From NCBI RefSeq assembly GCF_022867885.1, contig NZ_JALIFP010000020.1, positions 1 through 64,000 of the forward strand: a DNA stretch of 64,000 nucleotides. Direction: 5' to 3'. This document shows positions 51,146 through 60,636 of the stretch, one piece after another (position 1 is the first letter of the stretch; every line of letters starts with the position of its first letter). A model generated the notes under the pieces. That model was not told the DNA's origin, searched no databases, and saw nothing but the letters and a program-made list of their open reading frames with translations. The stretch is from Lederbergia sp. NSJ-179 (GTDB lineage Bacteria > Bacillota > Bacilli > Bacillales > Bacillaceae_C). Position numbers and translations under genes: made by a program.

Positions 51146-53200
51146 TTAATCCACTACTCTACCATATATTTCAACATCAGCAATTCTTGCGGTATCATCT
51201 GCACCTGGATTATCAATTGTAAGCCTTAGATATCTGGCTTCTACTGGATCGAATTCGATATCTGTTACATTTAATTGATTCCCTCTATAATCATCGATTA
51301 ATTCCCATGTTGAGCCATCTGTGCTTACTTCTACTCGATAATCGCGTGTATTCAACTCTTGTTCAAGGCTATGTTCCCCTGCATGTCTGATCACATACCG
51401 ATTGATCTCATATGTTTCGCTGAAATCGAATTCCAACCAATTTTCTTCCTCTGAAGAAGACCAAATATCAGCGAAGGTGCCGTTAATAGTAACTTTTGGA
51501 TCTACTGTAGTATCACTTGCTGTTACTGTGGTATGCTCTGACATCGCTAAGTTAAATGGTAAGTGATTTGCTTCATTATACAATGAAAAGAAGTGATCTG
51601 CTCGAACAAACTCAACATTCCCATCATACTGTTCATTCAGCTTATCATGAATTTCTATGATTACTTCTGGTCTTAACTCGCTCCAAATATCGACTTGATA
51701 AGATAAGAAATATGGAGATTCCCCATCCCATTTATTAATCTCAGTTGTCATATCACCGAGGATATGATCGTAGCCACTTCCGTATGGAATCCTTAATTTT
51801 TCAAAAGGTACTCGATCATTTTCGATACTTCCCGCAACAGAAGGGACATCCCTAAAATTCTGAACGGTTGCTCCATATAAGTTACGACCATTTCTTTCAT
51901 AAGCTTCTCTAACCATTGGTGAAGCATCATCCCAGATCGTGACAACTCTAATACCTGATCTTTGTAAGTAGGTTTCTGTTAAGCGCGTATATCCATCGGC
52001 TGCATCCTCATCCGTTAAGATATCTTTTACTGGGGCTCCAGGCTCATTTAGTGTATTATAAGGCATCATGTAACCCATCCCAGAAGGTCCAGTTACAAAA
52101 TATTCATTTTCTGTTGCATCTTGATAATAATAGTTTAATAGTCCAGGACCAATATCAACAAGGCCAGGAGCAATTGTCCAGTTCATCGGAATTTGTCCTC
52201 GATAGTCTTCATTCTCATCCCAAATCACCCTCATCGCCCGTTGTGTATATTGAATATTATCACCATCGCTTATATATAAAGCGATATATACTTTATTTTC
52301 TAACTCAGGTTTATTCGGAACTGGTGGAGGTGTTATGGTATGATCATTTCCGCTATATACACTACCGCTTATATAAAAATCAGCAGGCATTGTGCCTATG
52401 CCAAACTTTGATGCTAACGTAATGCCAGAACGCTCGGTCGTATACCAACCAAGTGCAATTGCATTTCCTGGTTCCATATCTCCATAAAACTTTTCAAGTA
52501 CTTCTCTCTCGTCATCGTCTAATGTATCAAGCCAAAGAACTGTCTCACCAGTTGCTGCAATAATATCTCTCGTATGATGATGGTCTCCACCTTCATCATA
52601 CGGTTTAGCATTTAAAATAACCCGTTTCTGTGTGTCATCCCAATAATTATCATAGAGATAGTTATAGATTTCAATCGGAGTTGTAAAAGTCATTTCTGTG
52701 AGATCTTCTACTACATCTAATTCTATCCCTTTAGCCTGCATTTCTTCATATACACTTTCAGCTACAGGTATAGCATTCATTATTCCAGCCATTGTTCCCG
52801 CTAAATTTCTATAATGGGGACTTATTGTTGGATCATACAATATGACGCCATCGACTTCGTCTGCGTACTTGGAAAGTAAATCGAATTTAGTAGTTTCTAA
52901 ATAGGCTTCACGATTTTCAAAACCAATAATTGGTGTCATCGGCCATGTAAAAGCACCTTCATCTGTACCAGAGTCAAGCAATAAAATTCTAGGTTTTTCT
53001 TTATTCACAAGCCCTTGTAATGCAGAAAAAGTGATCGCTTCATCTGTCGTAAATGCTTGAACCAATATTGTATCAAGCGTATCTTCAGGTGTTGCAAATG
53101 TAGGCAATGCTTGCCCTTCTGGCCAAGAAATGCCATTTTCTATGTTTGTTACTTCGGGGTATGGCGTATAATGATTTGTTTTATTTTCGTAGCTTTCCAT
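51146..53200 (-). CDS. GxGYxYP family putative glycosidase with discoidin domain
   Basis: This is a 684-residue protein with the GxGYxYP-type core. The N-terminal part has ALQGLVNKEKPRILLLDSGT. The central catalytic-like part contains YIALYISDGDNIQYTQRAM and the family motif as GPSGMGYMMPYN near residue 372. An F5/8 type C domain occupies the last 130 residues (WLEFDFSETYEINRYVIRHA, then YRVEVSTDGSTWELIDDYRG). The family is believed to act on carbohydrates, but its chemistry is unproven. The start ATG 53200 has AGGAGG 11 bases upstream. A lipoprotein signal peptide lies directly upstream in another frame, so the gene may be frameshifted. Confidence 0.82.
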   Translation of the reverse strand: MESYENKTNHYTPYPEVTNIENGISWPEGQALPTFATPEDTLDTILVQAFTTDEAITFSALQGLVNKEKPRILLLDSGTDEGAFTWPMTPIIGFENREAYLETTKFDLLSKYADEVDGVILYDPTISPHYRNLAGTMAGIMNAIPVAESVYEEMQAKGIELDVVEDLTEMTFTTPIEIYNYLYDNYWDDTQKRVILNAKPYDEGGDHHHTRDIIAATGETVLWLDTLDDDEREVLEKFYGDMEPGNAIALGWYTTERSGITLASKFGIGTMPADFYISGSVYSGNDHTITPPPVPNKPELENKVYIALYISDGDNIQYTQRAMRVIWDENEDYRGQIPMNWTIAPGLVDIGPGLLNYYYQDATENEYFVTGPSGMGYMMPYNTLNEPGAPVKDILTDEDAADGYTRLTETYLQRSGIRVVTIWDDASPMVREAYERNGRNLYGATVQNFRDVPSVAGSIENDRVPFEKLRIPYGSGYDHILGDMTTEINKWDGESPYFLSYQVDIWSELRPEVIIEIHDKLNEQYDGNVEFVRADHFFSLYNEANHLPFNLAMSEHTTVTASDTTVDPKVTINGTFADIWSSSEEENWLEFDFSETYEINRYVIRHAGEHSLEQELNTRDYRVEVSTDGSTWELIDDYRGNQLNVTDIEFDPVEARYLRLTIDNPGADDTARIADVEIYGRVVD

Positions 53201-53273
53201 AAAGACTACATCCTCCTAATATACATCCAAGTAATAAGAAAAGAATCGGAAACATTAAAGATCCTTTATTCAT
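53181..53273 (-). CDS. Out-of-frame lipoprotein signal peptide ahead of the GxGYxYP gene
   Basis: ATG 53273 follows GAGGAGAAG and encodes 30 residues: MNKGSLMFPILFLLLGCILG then GCSLYGKLRK. This is a complete lipoprotein signal with lipobox LGGC. It runs 20 bases into the main gene in a different frame and stops at TAA 53181-53183. A one-base change near 53200 would fuse it to ESYENKTNHY of the main protein. It is either the broken front of the gene or a sequencing error. Confidence 0.7.
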   Translation of the reverse strand: MNKGSLMFPILFLLLGCILGGCSLYGKLRK

Positions 53274-53532
53274 ATAACTTCTCCTCGTAAACTTTGACAC
53301 TTCAAAATTAACATAGATTTAGATTCCGATCTGCAGGCCCTTTAGGCGATTGTTTAATGTTTGCTTGCATGATATTCCTCCCCAACATGACCACGTGTCG
53401 CATATCTTATGATTCATTTTGATTAACAGGAAAACGTTTGTCCGGTTTGCCTACTCATACCATGTCTTTTTCAACTGGTCGACTAGTTATGGATAATCTT
53501 ATCATTGCACTCTCCCCAATATAAAAAATAAA
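53274..53532. other. Intergenic region, no clear gene
   Basis: About 260 bases. A 20-residue minus-strand frame starting MQANIKQSPKGPADRN (about 53373) has a good GGGAGG site and may be the stub of a lost permease gene, but it is too short to assign. Confidence 0.3.
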
Positions 53533-53573
53533 GGGCATACCCTCCTCTTCTTAGTAAGGTGAAGAATATGCCC
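53533..53573 (-). terminator. Rho-independent terminator after the orphan binding protein
   Basis: On the minus strand GGGCATATTC pairs with GGGTATGCCC-type sequence (53533-53542 and 53564-53573), followed by TTTATTTTTTAT. It lies 35 bases behind the stop at 53608 and separates that gene from the GxGYxYP gene. Confidence 0.75.
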
Positions 53574-53607
53574 GATAATTATTTGAAAATATCATACAAC
53601 CATTTCT

Positions 53608-54927
53608 TTATTCTGCTCCCATTGCCTCCTGAATCTTTGCAGCTGATTCTTCTGCGACAATACGCAAATATTCATTTCGATCAATGTTCATATATTCCTC
53701 ATCATTTAACCAACGGTGTACGTTAAAATCAACATAGTCATCCCATCTACTAATATTCTCCGGTGGGCTTGCAGGCGGATGAGCAAAAGTAGATTGCATA
53801 TTTTTATCATGCGTTGATTCATAATCTTGGAAGAATTGTTCTAGAACTTCATCTTCTACACTAGTAGGCCCGAGACCAATTCGAGCAGCAAATGTCTGAT
53901 ATTCTGTTTCGGTAAAATAAGTGATAACTTTAAACGCTGCGTCTTTGTTTTCACTTAGAGGGCTGATATTCCAAGGAAGGATCCCAAAATCAGGTCGATG
54001 CGTTACTTTTGGTCCACCCTCCCATGTAGGGAGTGCTGTAACATCATAATTAAGGCCTTCTGCTTCTGACCACCAATCTACTGCTTGAACAAACTCAACG
54101 AACATGGCTGTAGAACGTTCATCAGTAAATTTAGCTGCATCGAAGAAAGGTTCACCTGAATTATCTAGTGCTCCTATATCTTGGATTAAATCTAGATACC
54201 TAGCAAATTCCTCTTCCTCTTGGATTAAAACTTCGCCTGTTTCAGGATCAGTGCGATTCACTGAAAATTGTGCAAATGGTACATGCGCAGGTCCTAAATC
54301 TAAACCACGATAATGAACACCATTTCGCTCACCAGATACTTTACTTGCTAAATCGATCGCTTCCTTCCAAGTCATATCCTCTGTTGGATAATCAACACCA
54401 AAGGTATCGAAAATATCTTTATTATAGAACAACACCCAGTTGACAATCTCATATGGCATACCTAAAAGTCGTCTTTCTGGATCTTTAGCTCGAATAGCGT
54501 CTAAATAAACTGGGTTGATATGGCTCACATCATAGCCATGTTTCTCGATTAGTTCATCTAGATCGTAATCAAGTCCAAAGTACTCCATATTGTCGGGAGA
54601 GAGTTCAAAGATAATATCTGGATTCAAATCTTTAGCAAACAATTCTTCTAACTCTTCTCTACCAGAACCTGATTGAATATGTTCAATTGTAATCCAAGGA
54701 AATTCTTCTTCGATCGGATCTTTAAAACGATTGTTAAACATTTCTTCATCCCAACCTACAACTACTTGTAGAGTAACTGGATCTGGATCTCCCTCTTCCA
54801 CTTCATCACCTGCTGTGTTATCCTCATCATTTGGTTCAGTATTCGTATCATTAGCACAGCCAAAAGCAACTATCACTAATAAAAAAAGCAGACACATCAT
54901 TAGGAATTTTCTTATTTTTATACTCAC
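53608..54927 (-). CDS. Orphan sugar-binding lipoprotein (family 1 solute-binding protein)
   Basis: This is a 439-residue binding protein with signal peptide and lipobox Cys (LLVIVAFGCAND), an acidic linker (EPNDEDNTAGDEVEEGDPDP), and family blocks FAKDLNPDIIFELSPDN and VLFYNKDIFDTFGVDYPTED. The start is GTG 54927, preceded by GGGAGG; the open frame to 54963 lies upstream of that site. No permeases flank it. It shares many blocks with the orphan binding protein at 17206 (KDIFD.FGV.YP, LDLG/LSMG, DPETGEVL), so the two are paralogues. Confidence 0.9.
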   Translation of the reverse strand: MSIKIRKFLMMCLLFLLVIVAFGCANDTNTEPNDEDNTAGDEVEEGDPDPVTLQVVVGWDEEMFNNRFKDPIEEEFPWITIEHIQSGSGREELEELFAKDLNPDIIFELSPDNMEYFGLDYDLDELIEKHGYDVSHINPVYLDAIRAKDPERRLLGMPYEIVNWVLFYNKDIFDTFGVDYPTEDMTWKEAIDLASKVSGERNGVHYRGLDLGPAHVPFAQFSVNRTDPETGEVLIQEEEEFARYLDLIQDIGALDNSGEPFFDAAKFTDERSTAMFVEFVQAVDWWSEAEGLNYDVTALPTWEGGPKVTHRPDFGILPWNISPLSENKDAAFKVITYFTETEYQTFAARIGLGPTSVEDEVLEQFFQDYESTHDKNMQSTFAHPPASPPENISRWDDYVDFNVHRWLNDEEYMNIDRNEYLRIVAEESAAKIQEAMGAE

Positions 54928-56225
54928 GCAATTAACCTCCCGTATTTTAGGTAATTTCAACAATTTTTTAAGACCTTGCTTGTCATGTGATTCTTATCAA
55001 CATGTTGTTGCAATTTCTCAAGGCTGAGTTAAACGTTTTCAATTATAGACTTTTAAGTGACAATGGCAGAATGAAAGGATACCATAACCTTAGACATCTC
55101 CTTTTTGTGTTTGTTTGTTACCCATTTCCAATGCCACAAAAAGCGAGGTGTCATTTTATTTCGCGCAAACATTACAAAACTAGTCATCATTCAACAAATG
55201 TTGACGACAAATTTTTTGCAAGAGTCAAGTTGATTATTTCAATTAACATATTCGGACACTATGAATCAATCATATTGAACTTGGATGTTGAAACTTGTTC
55301 ATCCTATACGTGTTGATCTACATTCATTAACATTTTCCCAATCCCTCCCCCCCTTGAAGTCCCTTTTAAGGAGAAAACTGCAAAATAATTCAAATACTTA
55401 AACTAAATGTAATATATCCAATATAGCATAATTTGTTATAACAGTAAAGATATTATTAATATGTCATTAAGCGTATATTTAACAATTTTCTCATAAGAGA
55501 AGGGAAGGGATGAAGTATTTAGACTAGAATTTTAAATTTATTTATTATAATATTATATTGAATAAATTGTATTAAGAGATGTTAGAGAGGTGTTAGAAAT
55601 GAAACCGTTGTACTTACAAATATGTGCATCCTAGAAATAGGATATAATATCAGTAAAGTTTAAAGGTGGAGACCAAGTCGCCGAAAAAAGGAGTTATTTA
55701 AATTGGTTTGGACAATTTAAGACGTTTCTGGGAAGAAGCGTAAAGATTATGATATAAAGAAGAGAATTGCATCGGATGAGGTTATTCAATCCTCATCCGA
55801 CGCAAATCTTGCATTTTGCAGGCGATATCAAAAAGGATATAAATTTAACTTAAATGGTGATTTACCTGTTATATGTCTACGGGCTTGATGTGTATGCTGC
55901 AATTCAGGATGATAAATCCTACTGACCGAGGTTTTAATGTATGTGAAGAATTATTCCAACAAATTAAACGATCGAGTTGTCATTATGTTCACGAATGACT
56001 TTCCTTCCTAAATGATCATGTATGATCGTAAAATTTTGAAGACAAAAACAAGAAAGTATAGAAAATTTACCCTAAACATATATCAGTAGATGTATTAAAA
56101 TGACAATTAGGCAACAAATAACCAAATAACGAAGGAGGTTTTAACAGGAATCCCCTCATAATAGGGGACAAGCGTGCAGGTGTTCTAAAAGATGAAGAGA
56201 GTTTTAAAGGAGGGTAACAAAAAAA
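54928..56225. other. 1.3 kb intergenic region between divergent genes
   Basis: No convincing gene is seen. A 109-codon plus-strand frame (54987-55316) has no ribosome binding site and no protein-like composition. A short frame at 55599 (MKPLYLQICAS then stop) has AGAGAGGTG upstream and looks like the first residues of a GntR-type regulator, so a decayed regulator is possible. A strong hairpin lies at 55766-55807. Promoters for the divergent genes at 54927 and 56226 must lie here but are not clear. Confidence 0.45.
55766..55807. repeat. Strong isolated hairpin
   Basis: GCATCGGATGAGG (55769-55781) and CCTCATCCGACGC (55791-55803) form a 13-bp stem with one mismatch and a 9-base loop, extended by ATT/AAT outside. 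No T-run and no gene end are near it. It could be a remnant terminator, a small RNA or a regulator site. Confidence 0.65.
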
Positions 56226-59200
56226 GTGCAAAAAGGAGAATTAATAAAGCTCTTTGTCGTGATTATTTGTTTGGTTCTACTGGATGTGGTTCTGCCTACG
56301 TCGCCTGTTGAAACGGTTTTGGCAACCTCAACCTTTTTTTTCACCTCGTTTGAGGAGAGGGATCCGCAACCGGATTGGGAGAATACCGTCGAAACGGATG
56401 CTAAGGGCAATAAAATGACCAGTGGGATTGACGGTAACATTCCGTTTGACGGCATTCAAGGAGACATTACGGACAAAGTTGTGCAAGTGACGGCAAGTGC
56501 TGACAATCCGCCTAATGAAACAGAACAGCAGTTGATTGATCGGGATGTCAATACGAAATGGCTTGGGCGTGAAAGAACTGCTTGGATTGAACTTCAGCTT
56601 TCCGAGCCTGAGGCGGTTATCAAGTATGCGTTTACTTCGGCTAATGACGAGCCGGGTCGAGATCCTAAGGACTGGAAACTTTCGGGATCCAATGATGGTA
56701 AAAAATGGACGACTTTGGATACTAGAACGAATGAATCTTTCAAAGACCGTTTCCAAACGAAAATTTATGAGTTTGAGAATGGGACTGAATATGTATATTA
56801 TCGCCTAGATATTACAAAGAATGCCGGAGACAGCTTTACGCAATTAGCTGAAATCCAGCTATCTAACGGTATTGACGTTCCGCCACCACCTCCTGCGGAT
56901 ATGAAATCCTTTATTTCAAATGGGCCGTCAAGTGCCTATACGGCTAAAACAAACGTTGGTTGGAGAGGTTTGAAGGCGTTTACGTATTCTGGTACGCATC
57001 TTACTAAAGGGCGTGCTTATTCGTATAATAAAATTTTTGACGTCGACATTCCTGTAACAGCGGATACCGAACTATCGTATTATATTCTTCCGGAGTTTAG
57101 CAAGGATCATTTGGATTATTCAAGCACATATGCAGCCGTCGACCTTGCATTCTCCGATGGCACCTATTTGCATGAGCTTGATGCAGTTGACCATCACGGC
57201 ATTAAACTTAACCCGCAAGATCAAGGTAAATCAAATACGCTTTACCCAAATCAGTGGAACTTTAAAAAATCAAAAATCGGTGATGCTGCAGCGGGAAAAA
57301 CCATTAAGCGCATACTCATTGCCTACGATAATCCCACAGGGCCGGGAGTCTTTAAAGGCACCATTGATGATATTAAAATTGAAGCGAATCCTGTAGAGAA
57401 AACATATAACAGACTTTCCGACTATGTCAATACACTTCGTGGCACACAGTCAAACGGCACGTTTTCACGGGGGAATAACTTCCCAGCGGTTGCCGTACCA
57501 CATGGGTTTAATTTCTGGACCCCAGTGACAAACGCAGGCTCGAATTGGATCTATGCCTATCACGAAAATAATAATGCTGACAATCTTCCGACGATCCAAG
57601 CCTTTGCCTTAAGCCATGAGACAAGTCCATGGATGGGGGACCGCCAAACATTCCAGGTCATGCCATCTGATGCCACCGGCAAACCGAGTGCGAATCGTAA
57701 CACGCGTGCCCTGCCATTCAAGCATGAAAATGAAGCTGCACACGCCCATTACTATGGCGTTACCTTTGAAAATGGCATTCAAACAGAGATGACCCCGACC
57801 GATCATGCGGCGATTATGAGGTTCACGTTCAAGGATGATTCCTCTAACCTCATATTCGACAATGTGAGTAATAGCGGGGGGATTACTCTTGATCCCGATA
57901 ACGGAACGATCTCGGGATACACGGATCAAAAGAGCGGTCTTTCCACAGGAGCGACCCGTATGTTCATCTATGCGACATTCGATCAGCCGGTAGTCGAAAG
58001 TGGCAAGTTAACCGGAGAAGACCGCAATAACGTGACAGCGTATTACAAATTTGATACGAAAAAAGAAAAGATTATGACGATGAAGATTGCGACATCTTTG
58101 ATCAGTGTCGATCAAGCAAGGAAAAATTTAGAGCAGGAAATTGGTTCACAGGACACATTTGACACGATCAAAGAGAAGGCACAACAAGCTTGGGATGACA
58201 AATTAGGTATTATCGAGGTCGAAGGGGCAACGGAAGACCAGCTCATCACCTTATACTCGAATATGTACCGTTTATTCCTATATCCCAATTCTGCGTATGA
58301 AAATGTCGGCACGGTCGATGAACCGGTATACAAATATGCGAGCCAGCTTGCAATCAATCCATGTACGACAAGTACGGCAACAGAAACATGTACAAAAATT
58401 GAGGATGGTAAGGTGTTTGTCAACAATGGATTTTGGGACACGTATCGCACCACATGGCCGGCCTATGCACTGCTTACCCCAACGCAAGCCGGGGAGATGA
58501 TCGATGGCTTTGTACAGCATTACCGGGATGGTGGCTGGATTTCGCGCTGGTCTTCGCCGGGATACGCTAACTTGATGGTCGGCACAAGTGCGAACATTGC
58601 CTTTTCAGATGCTTATCTTAAAGGTGTCACCAATTTCGACGTACAAGGATTCTACCAATCGGCGCTGAAGGACGCAGCTGTTGTACCTCCGAACGCTAAC
58701 GTCGGTAGAAAAGGAATGGCCACTTCCGTTTTTGATGGTTATACGAACACATCCACTGGTGAAGGTCTGTCTTGGGCATTGGATGGATATATCAATGATT
58801 TTGGCATTGCAAACTTGGCCAACGCGCTCGCCGTGAAAGGTGACAAAACAGATCCCTATCACCCTTATTACGAAGAAGACTACAAATATTACCTGAATCG
58901 TGCCCAGAATTATGTCCATATGTTTAATCCACATGTCGGATTTTTTATGGGAAGATCAGCATCTGGCAACTGGCGATCAACGCCAGAGAATTTCAATCCT
59001 GCTTCTTGGTGGGGAGACTATACAGAAACGAATGCTTGGAATATGGCCTTTCACGCGCCACAAGACGGACAGGGTTTGGCCAACCTCTATGGTGGGAAAG
59101 AGGGACTTGCCAAAAAGATTGACGAACTTTTCGCCACACCGGAGACAACAAGTGGCACGATTCATGAGGAAAGAGAAGCAAAAGATTTGAGAATGGGCAT

Positions 59201-60419
59201 GTACGGGCATAGTAACCAGCCGGCTCACCACATCATTTATATGTATAATTATGCCGGTCAACCGTGGAAAACACAGGAGAAAGTCCGTGAAGTATTAAAT
59301 AGGCTTTATATTGGCAGTGAAATTGGACAGGGGTATGCGGGAGATGAAGATAATGGTGAAATGTCTGCCTGGTATATTTTCAGTGCCCTCGGCTTCTATC
59401 CGCTGAAAATGGGTACCCCAGAGTATGCGATCGGTGCACCTTTGTTCAAAAAGGCAACGATCCATTTGGAAAACGGGAAGGATATTGTCATTAATGCCCC
59501 GAACAACAGCAGGGAGAATCTATACATTCAAGGTGTTACATTAAATGGGAAAGATTATACGAAAAATTATATTGCACATGCTGATCTTGCCGGTGGTGCG
59601 ACGTTAGATTTCGACATGGGGCCAAAGCCTTCCAAATGGGGAAGCCATTTAACGGACCTACCGAAATCGATTGCGCCTGCAGTGACAGACGGGATATCGC
59701 CTCCCCAGCCGCTTAAAGATTTAACTGATGGGGATGCAGGGATCGCAACGGATAGTGAAAAAGGCAATACGGCTCTGTTGTTCGACAATACGTCAGATAC
59801 GCGCTGGACGGTCGAAAGCGATCACCCCTGGATTCAATATCAATTCACCGGAGGAAAACAACAAGCCATCATGTATACGCTGACTTCCGGAGCTGATTTG
59901 CAAGCGGCGGATCCAACAAGCTGGGTATTGAAAGGCTCCAATGATGGAGAAAACTGGACGGTATTGGATCAACGAACGGAAGAATCATTCAAGTGGCGTC
60001 GTTATACACGGGCCTTTGAAATTAAAAACGCGGGCAGATATTCCATTTACCGGTTAGAAATTACCGGCAACGGTGGAGATAGTGCCACGTCATTATCAGA
60101 AGTAGAACTGCTCGGATTCAGCGGCGAAATGCTCGGTTCCCTCAGTGCCGGCATGCAGTCACTTGTGGAACGCTTCGAGAAAGAGGGAGAATTTAAGAAT
60201 GGCAGTGCTGCCCATGCTTTGCAGTTACATTTGACAGCTGTGGAACGGTTCGAACAACAAGGAGCGGCTGATAAGGTTCTCAAGCATATGAACGGTTTTA
60301 AACCGCTGCTCGACCATCAGCTAGAAAGTGCGTTAATATCTGAAGATGCCTATCATATCCTCTATGACAGCGCTGATTATTTTATTGAGCGATGGCAACA
60401 AGGTGAGGAACAGCATTAA
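56226..60419 (+). CDS. GH92 alpha-mannosidase, secreted, with discoidin and FIMAH domains
   Basis: This is a 1397-residue secreted enzyme. A signal peptide (about 1-30) is followed by an F5/8 type C domain (about 85-215; WIELQLSEPEAVIKYAFTSA) and the GH92 N-terminal beta-sandwich. The GH92 catalytic barrel has NNGFWDTYRTTWPAYALLTP, the HYRDGGWISRWSSPGYANLM block near residue 765, and GDEDNGEMSAWYIFSALGFY near residue 1040. A second F5/8 type C domain (about 1155-1297) and a C-terminal helical FIMAH domain (LVERFEKEGEFKNGSAAHAL and the rest, about 1305-1397) follow. GH92 enzymes are exo-acting, calcium-dependent alpha-mannosidases. The GTG at 56226 follows AAAGGAGGG. The alkaline phosphatase gene follows on the same strand. 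Confidence 0.9.
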   Translation: MQKGELIKLFVVIICLVLLDVVLPTSPVETVLATSTFFFTSFEERDPQPDWENTVETDAKGNKMTSGIDGNIPFDGIQGDITDKVVQVTASADNPPNETEQQLIDRDVNTKWLGRERTAWIELQLSEPEAVIKYAFTSANDEPGRDPKDWKLSGSNDGKKWTTLDTRTNESFKDRFQTKIYEFENGTEYVYYRLDITKNAGDSFTQLAEIQLSNGIDVPPPPPADMKSFISNGPSSAYTAKTNVGWRGLKAFTYSGTHLTKGRAYSYNKIFDVDIPVTADTELSYYILPEFSKDHLDYSSTYAAVDLAFSDGTYLHELDAVDHHGIKLNPQDQGKSNTLYPNQWNFKKSKIGDAAAGKTIKRILIAYDNPTGPGVFKGTIDDIKIEANPVEKTYNRLSDYVNTLRGTQSNGTFSRGNNFPAVAVPHGFNFWTPVTNAGSNWIYAYHENNNADNLPTIQAFALSHETSPWMGDRQTFQVMPSDATGKPSANRNTRALPFKHENEAAHAHYYGVTFENGIQTEMTPTDHAAIMRFTFKDDSSNLIFDNVSNSGGITLDPDNGTISGYTDQKSGLSTGATRMFIYATFDQPVVESGKLTGEDRNNVTAYYKFDTKKEKIMTMKIATSLISVDQARKNLEQEIGSQDTFDTIKEKAQQAWDDKLGIIEVEGATEDQLITLYSNMYRLFLYPNSAYENVGTVDEPVYKYASQLAINPCTTSTATETCTKIEDGKVFVNNGFWDTYRTTWPAYALLTPTQAGEMIDGFVQHYRDGGWISRWSSPGYANLMVGTSANIAFSDAYLKGVTNFDVQGFYQSALKDAAVVPPNANVGRKGMATSVFDGYTNTSTGEGLSWALDGYINDFGIANLANALAVKGDKTDPYHPYYEEDYKYYLNRAQNYVHMFNPHVGFFMGRSASGNWRSTPENFNPASWWGDYTETNAWNMAFHAPQDGQGLANLYGGKEGLAKKIDELFATPETTSGTIHEEREAKDLRMGMYGHSNQPAHHIIYMYNYAGQPWKTQEKVREVLNRLYIGSEIGQGYAGDEDNGEMSAWYIFSALGFYPLKMGTPEYAIGAPLFKKATIHLENGKDIVINAPNNSRENLYIQGVTLNGKDYTKNYIAHADLAGGATLDFDMGPKPSKWGSHLTDLPKSIAPAVTDGISPPQPLKDLTDGDAGIATDSEKGNTALLFDNTSDTRWTVESDHPWIQYQFTGGKQQAIMYTLTSGADLQAADPTSWVLKGSNDGENWTVLDQRTEESFKWRRYTRAFEIKNAGRYSIYRLEITGNGGDSATSLSEVELLGFSGEMLGSLSAGMQSLVERFEKEGEFKNGSAAHALQLHLTAVERFEQQGAADKVLKHMNGFKPLLDHQLESALISEDAYHILYDSADYFIERWQQGEEQH

Positions 60420-60490
60420 GCAAGCACTAAGTGCAAAGGAGATTCAACAACTCTCTCAAAAGAATAAAGTTGATTGATAGTGTTCTGTAT

Positions 60491-60518
60491 TCCTCTGTGG
60501 ATGACATGTCACAGAGGA
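60491..60518 (+). terminator. Hairpin between the GH92 and phosphatase genes
   Basis: TCCTCTGTG (60491-60499) pairs perfectly with CACAGAGGA (60510-60518). No strong T-run follows, so it may be a partial terminator. Confidence 0.5.
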
Positions 60519-60636
60519 GTACCCCTTTCCATTCCAGATTACTTTTTAAGGGTGATCCATCCCGAAGTTGCGAGTTTGCGAGGTTCGGTTGGTGTTATTG
60601 AGCTGAAAAAACGTAACCTTTAAGAGGAGGATGAAG

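Noticed and set aside
53425-53441. AAAACGTTTGTCC as a possible cre site near the orphan binding protein
   Set aside because: At least three consensus positions fail in either orientation.
54987-55316. 109-codon plus-strand open frame in the gap before the GH92 gene
   Set aside because: No ribosome binding site, unusual amino-acid mix with many His, Cys and Tyr, and no family resemblance. It is likely a chance frame.
58112-59261. Several minus-strand open frames of 80-113 codons inside the GH92 gene
   Set aside because: They lie opposite a clearly coding, conserved gene and have no ribosome binding sites. They arise from its codon composition.
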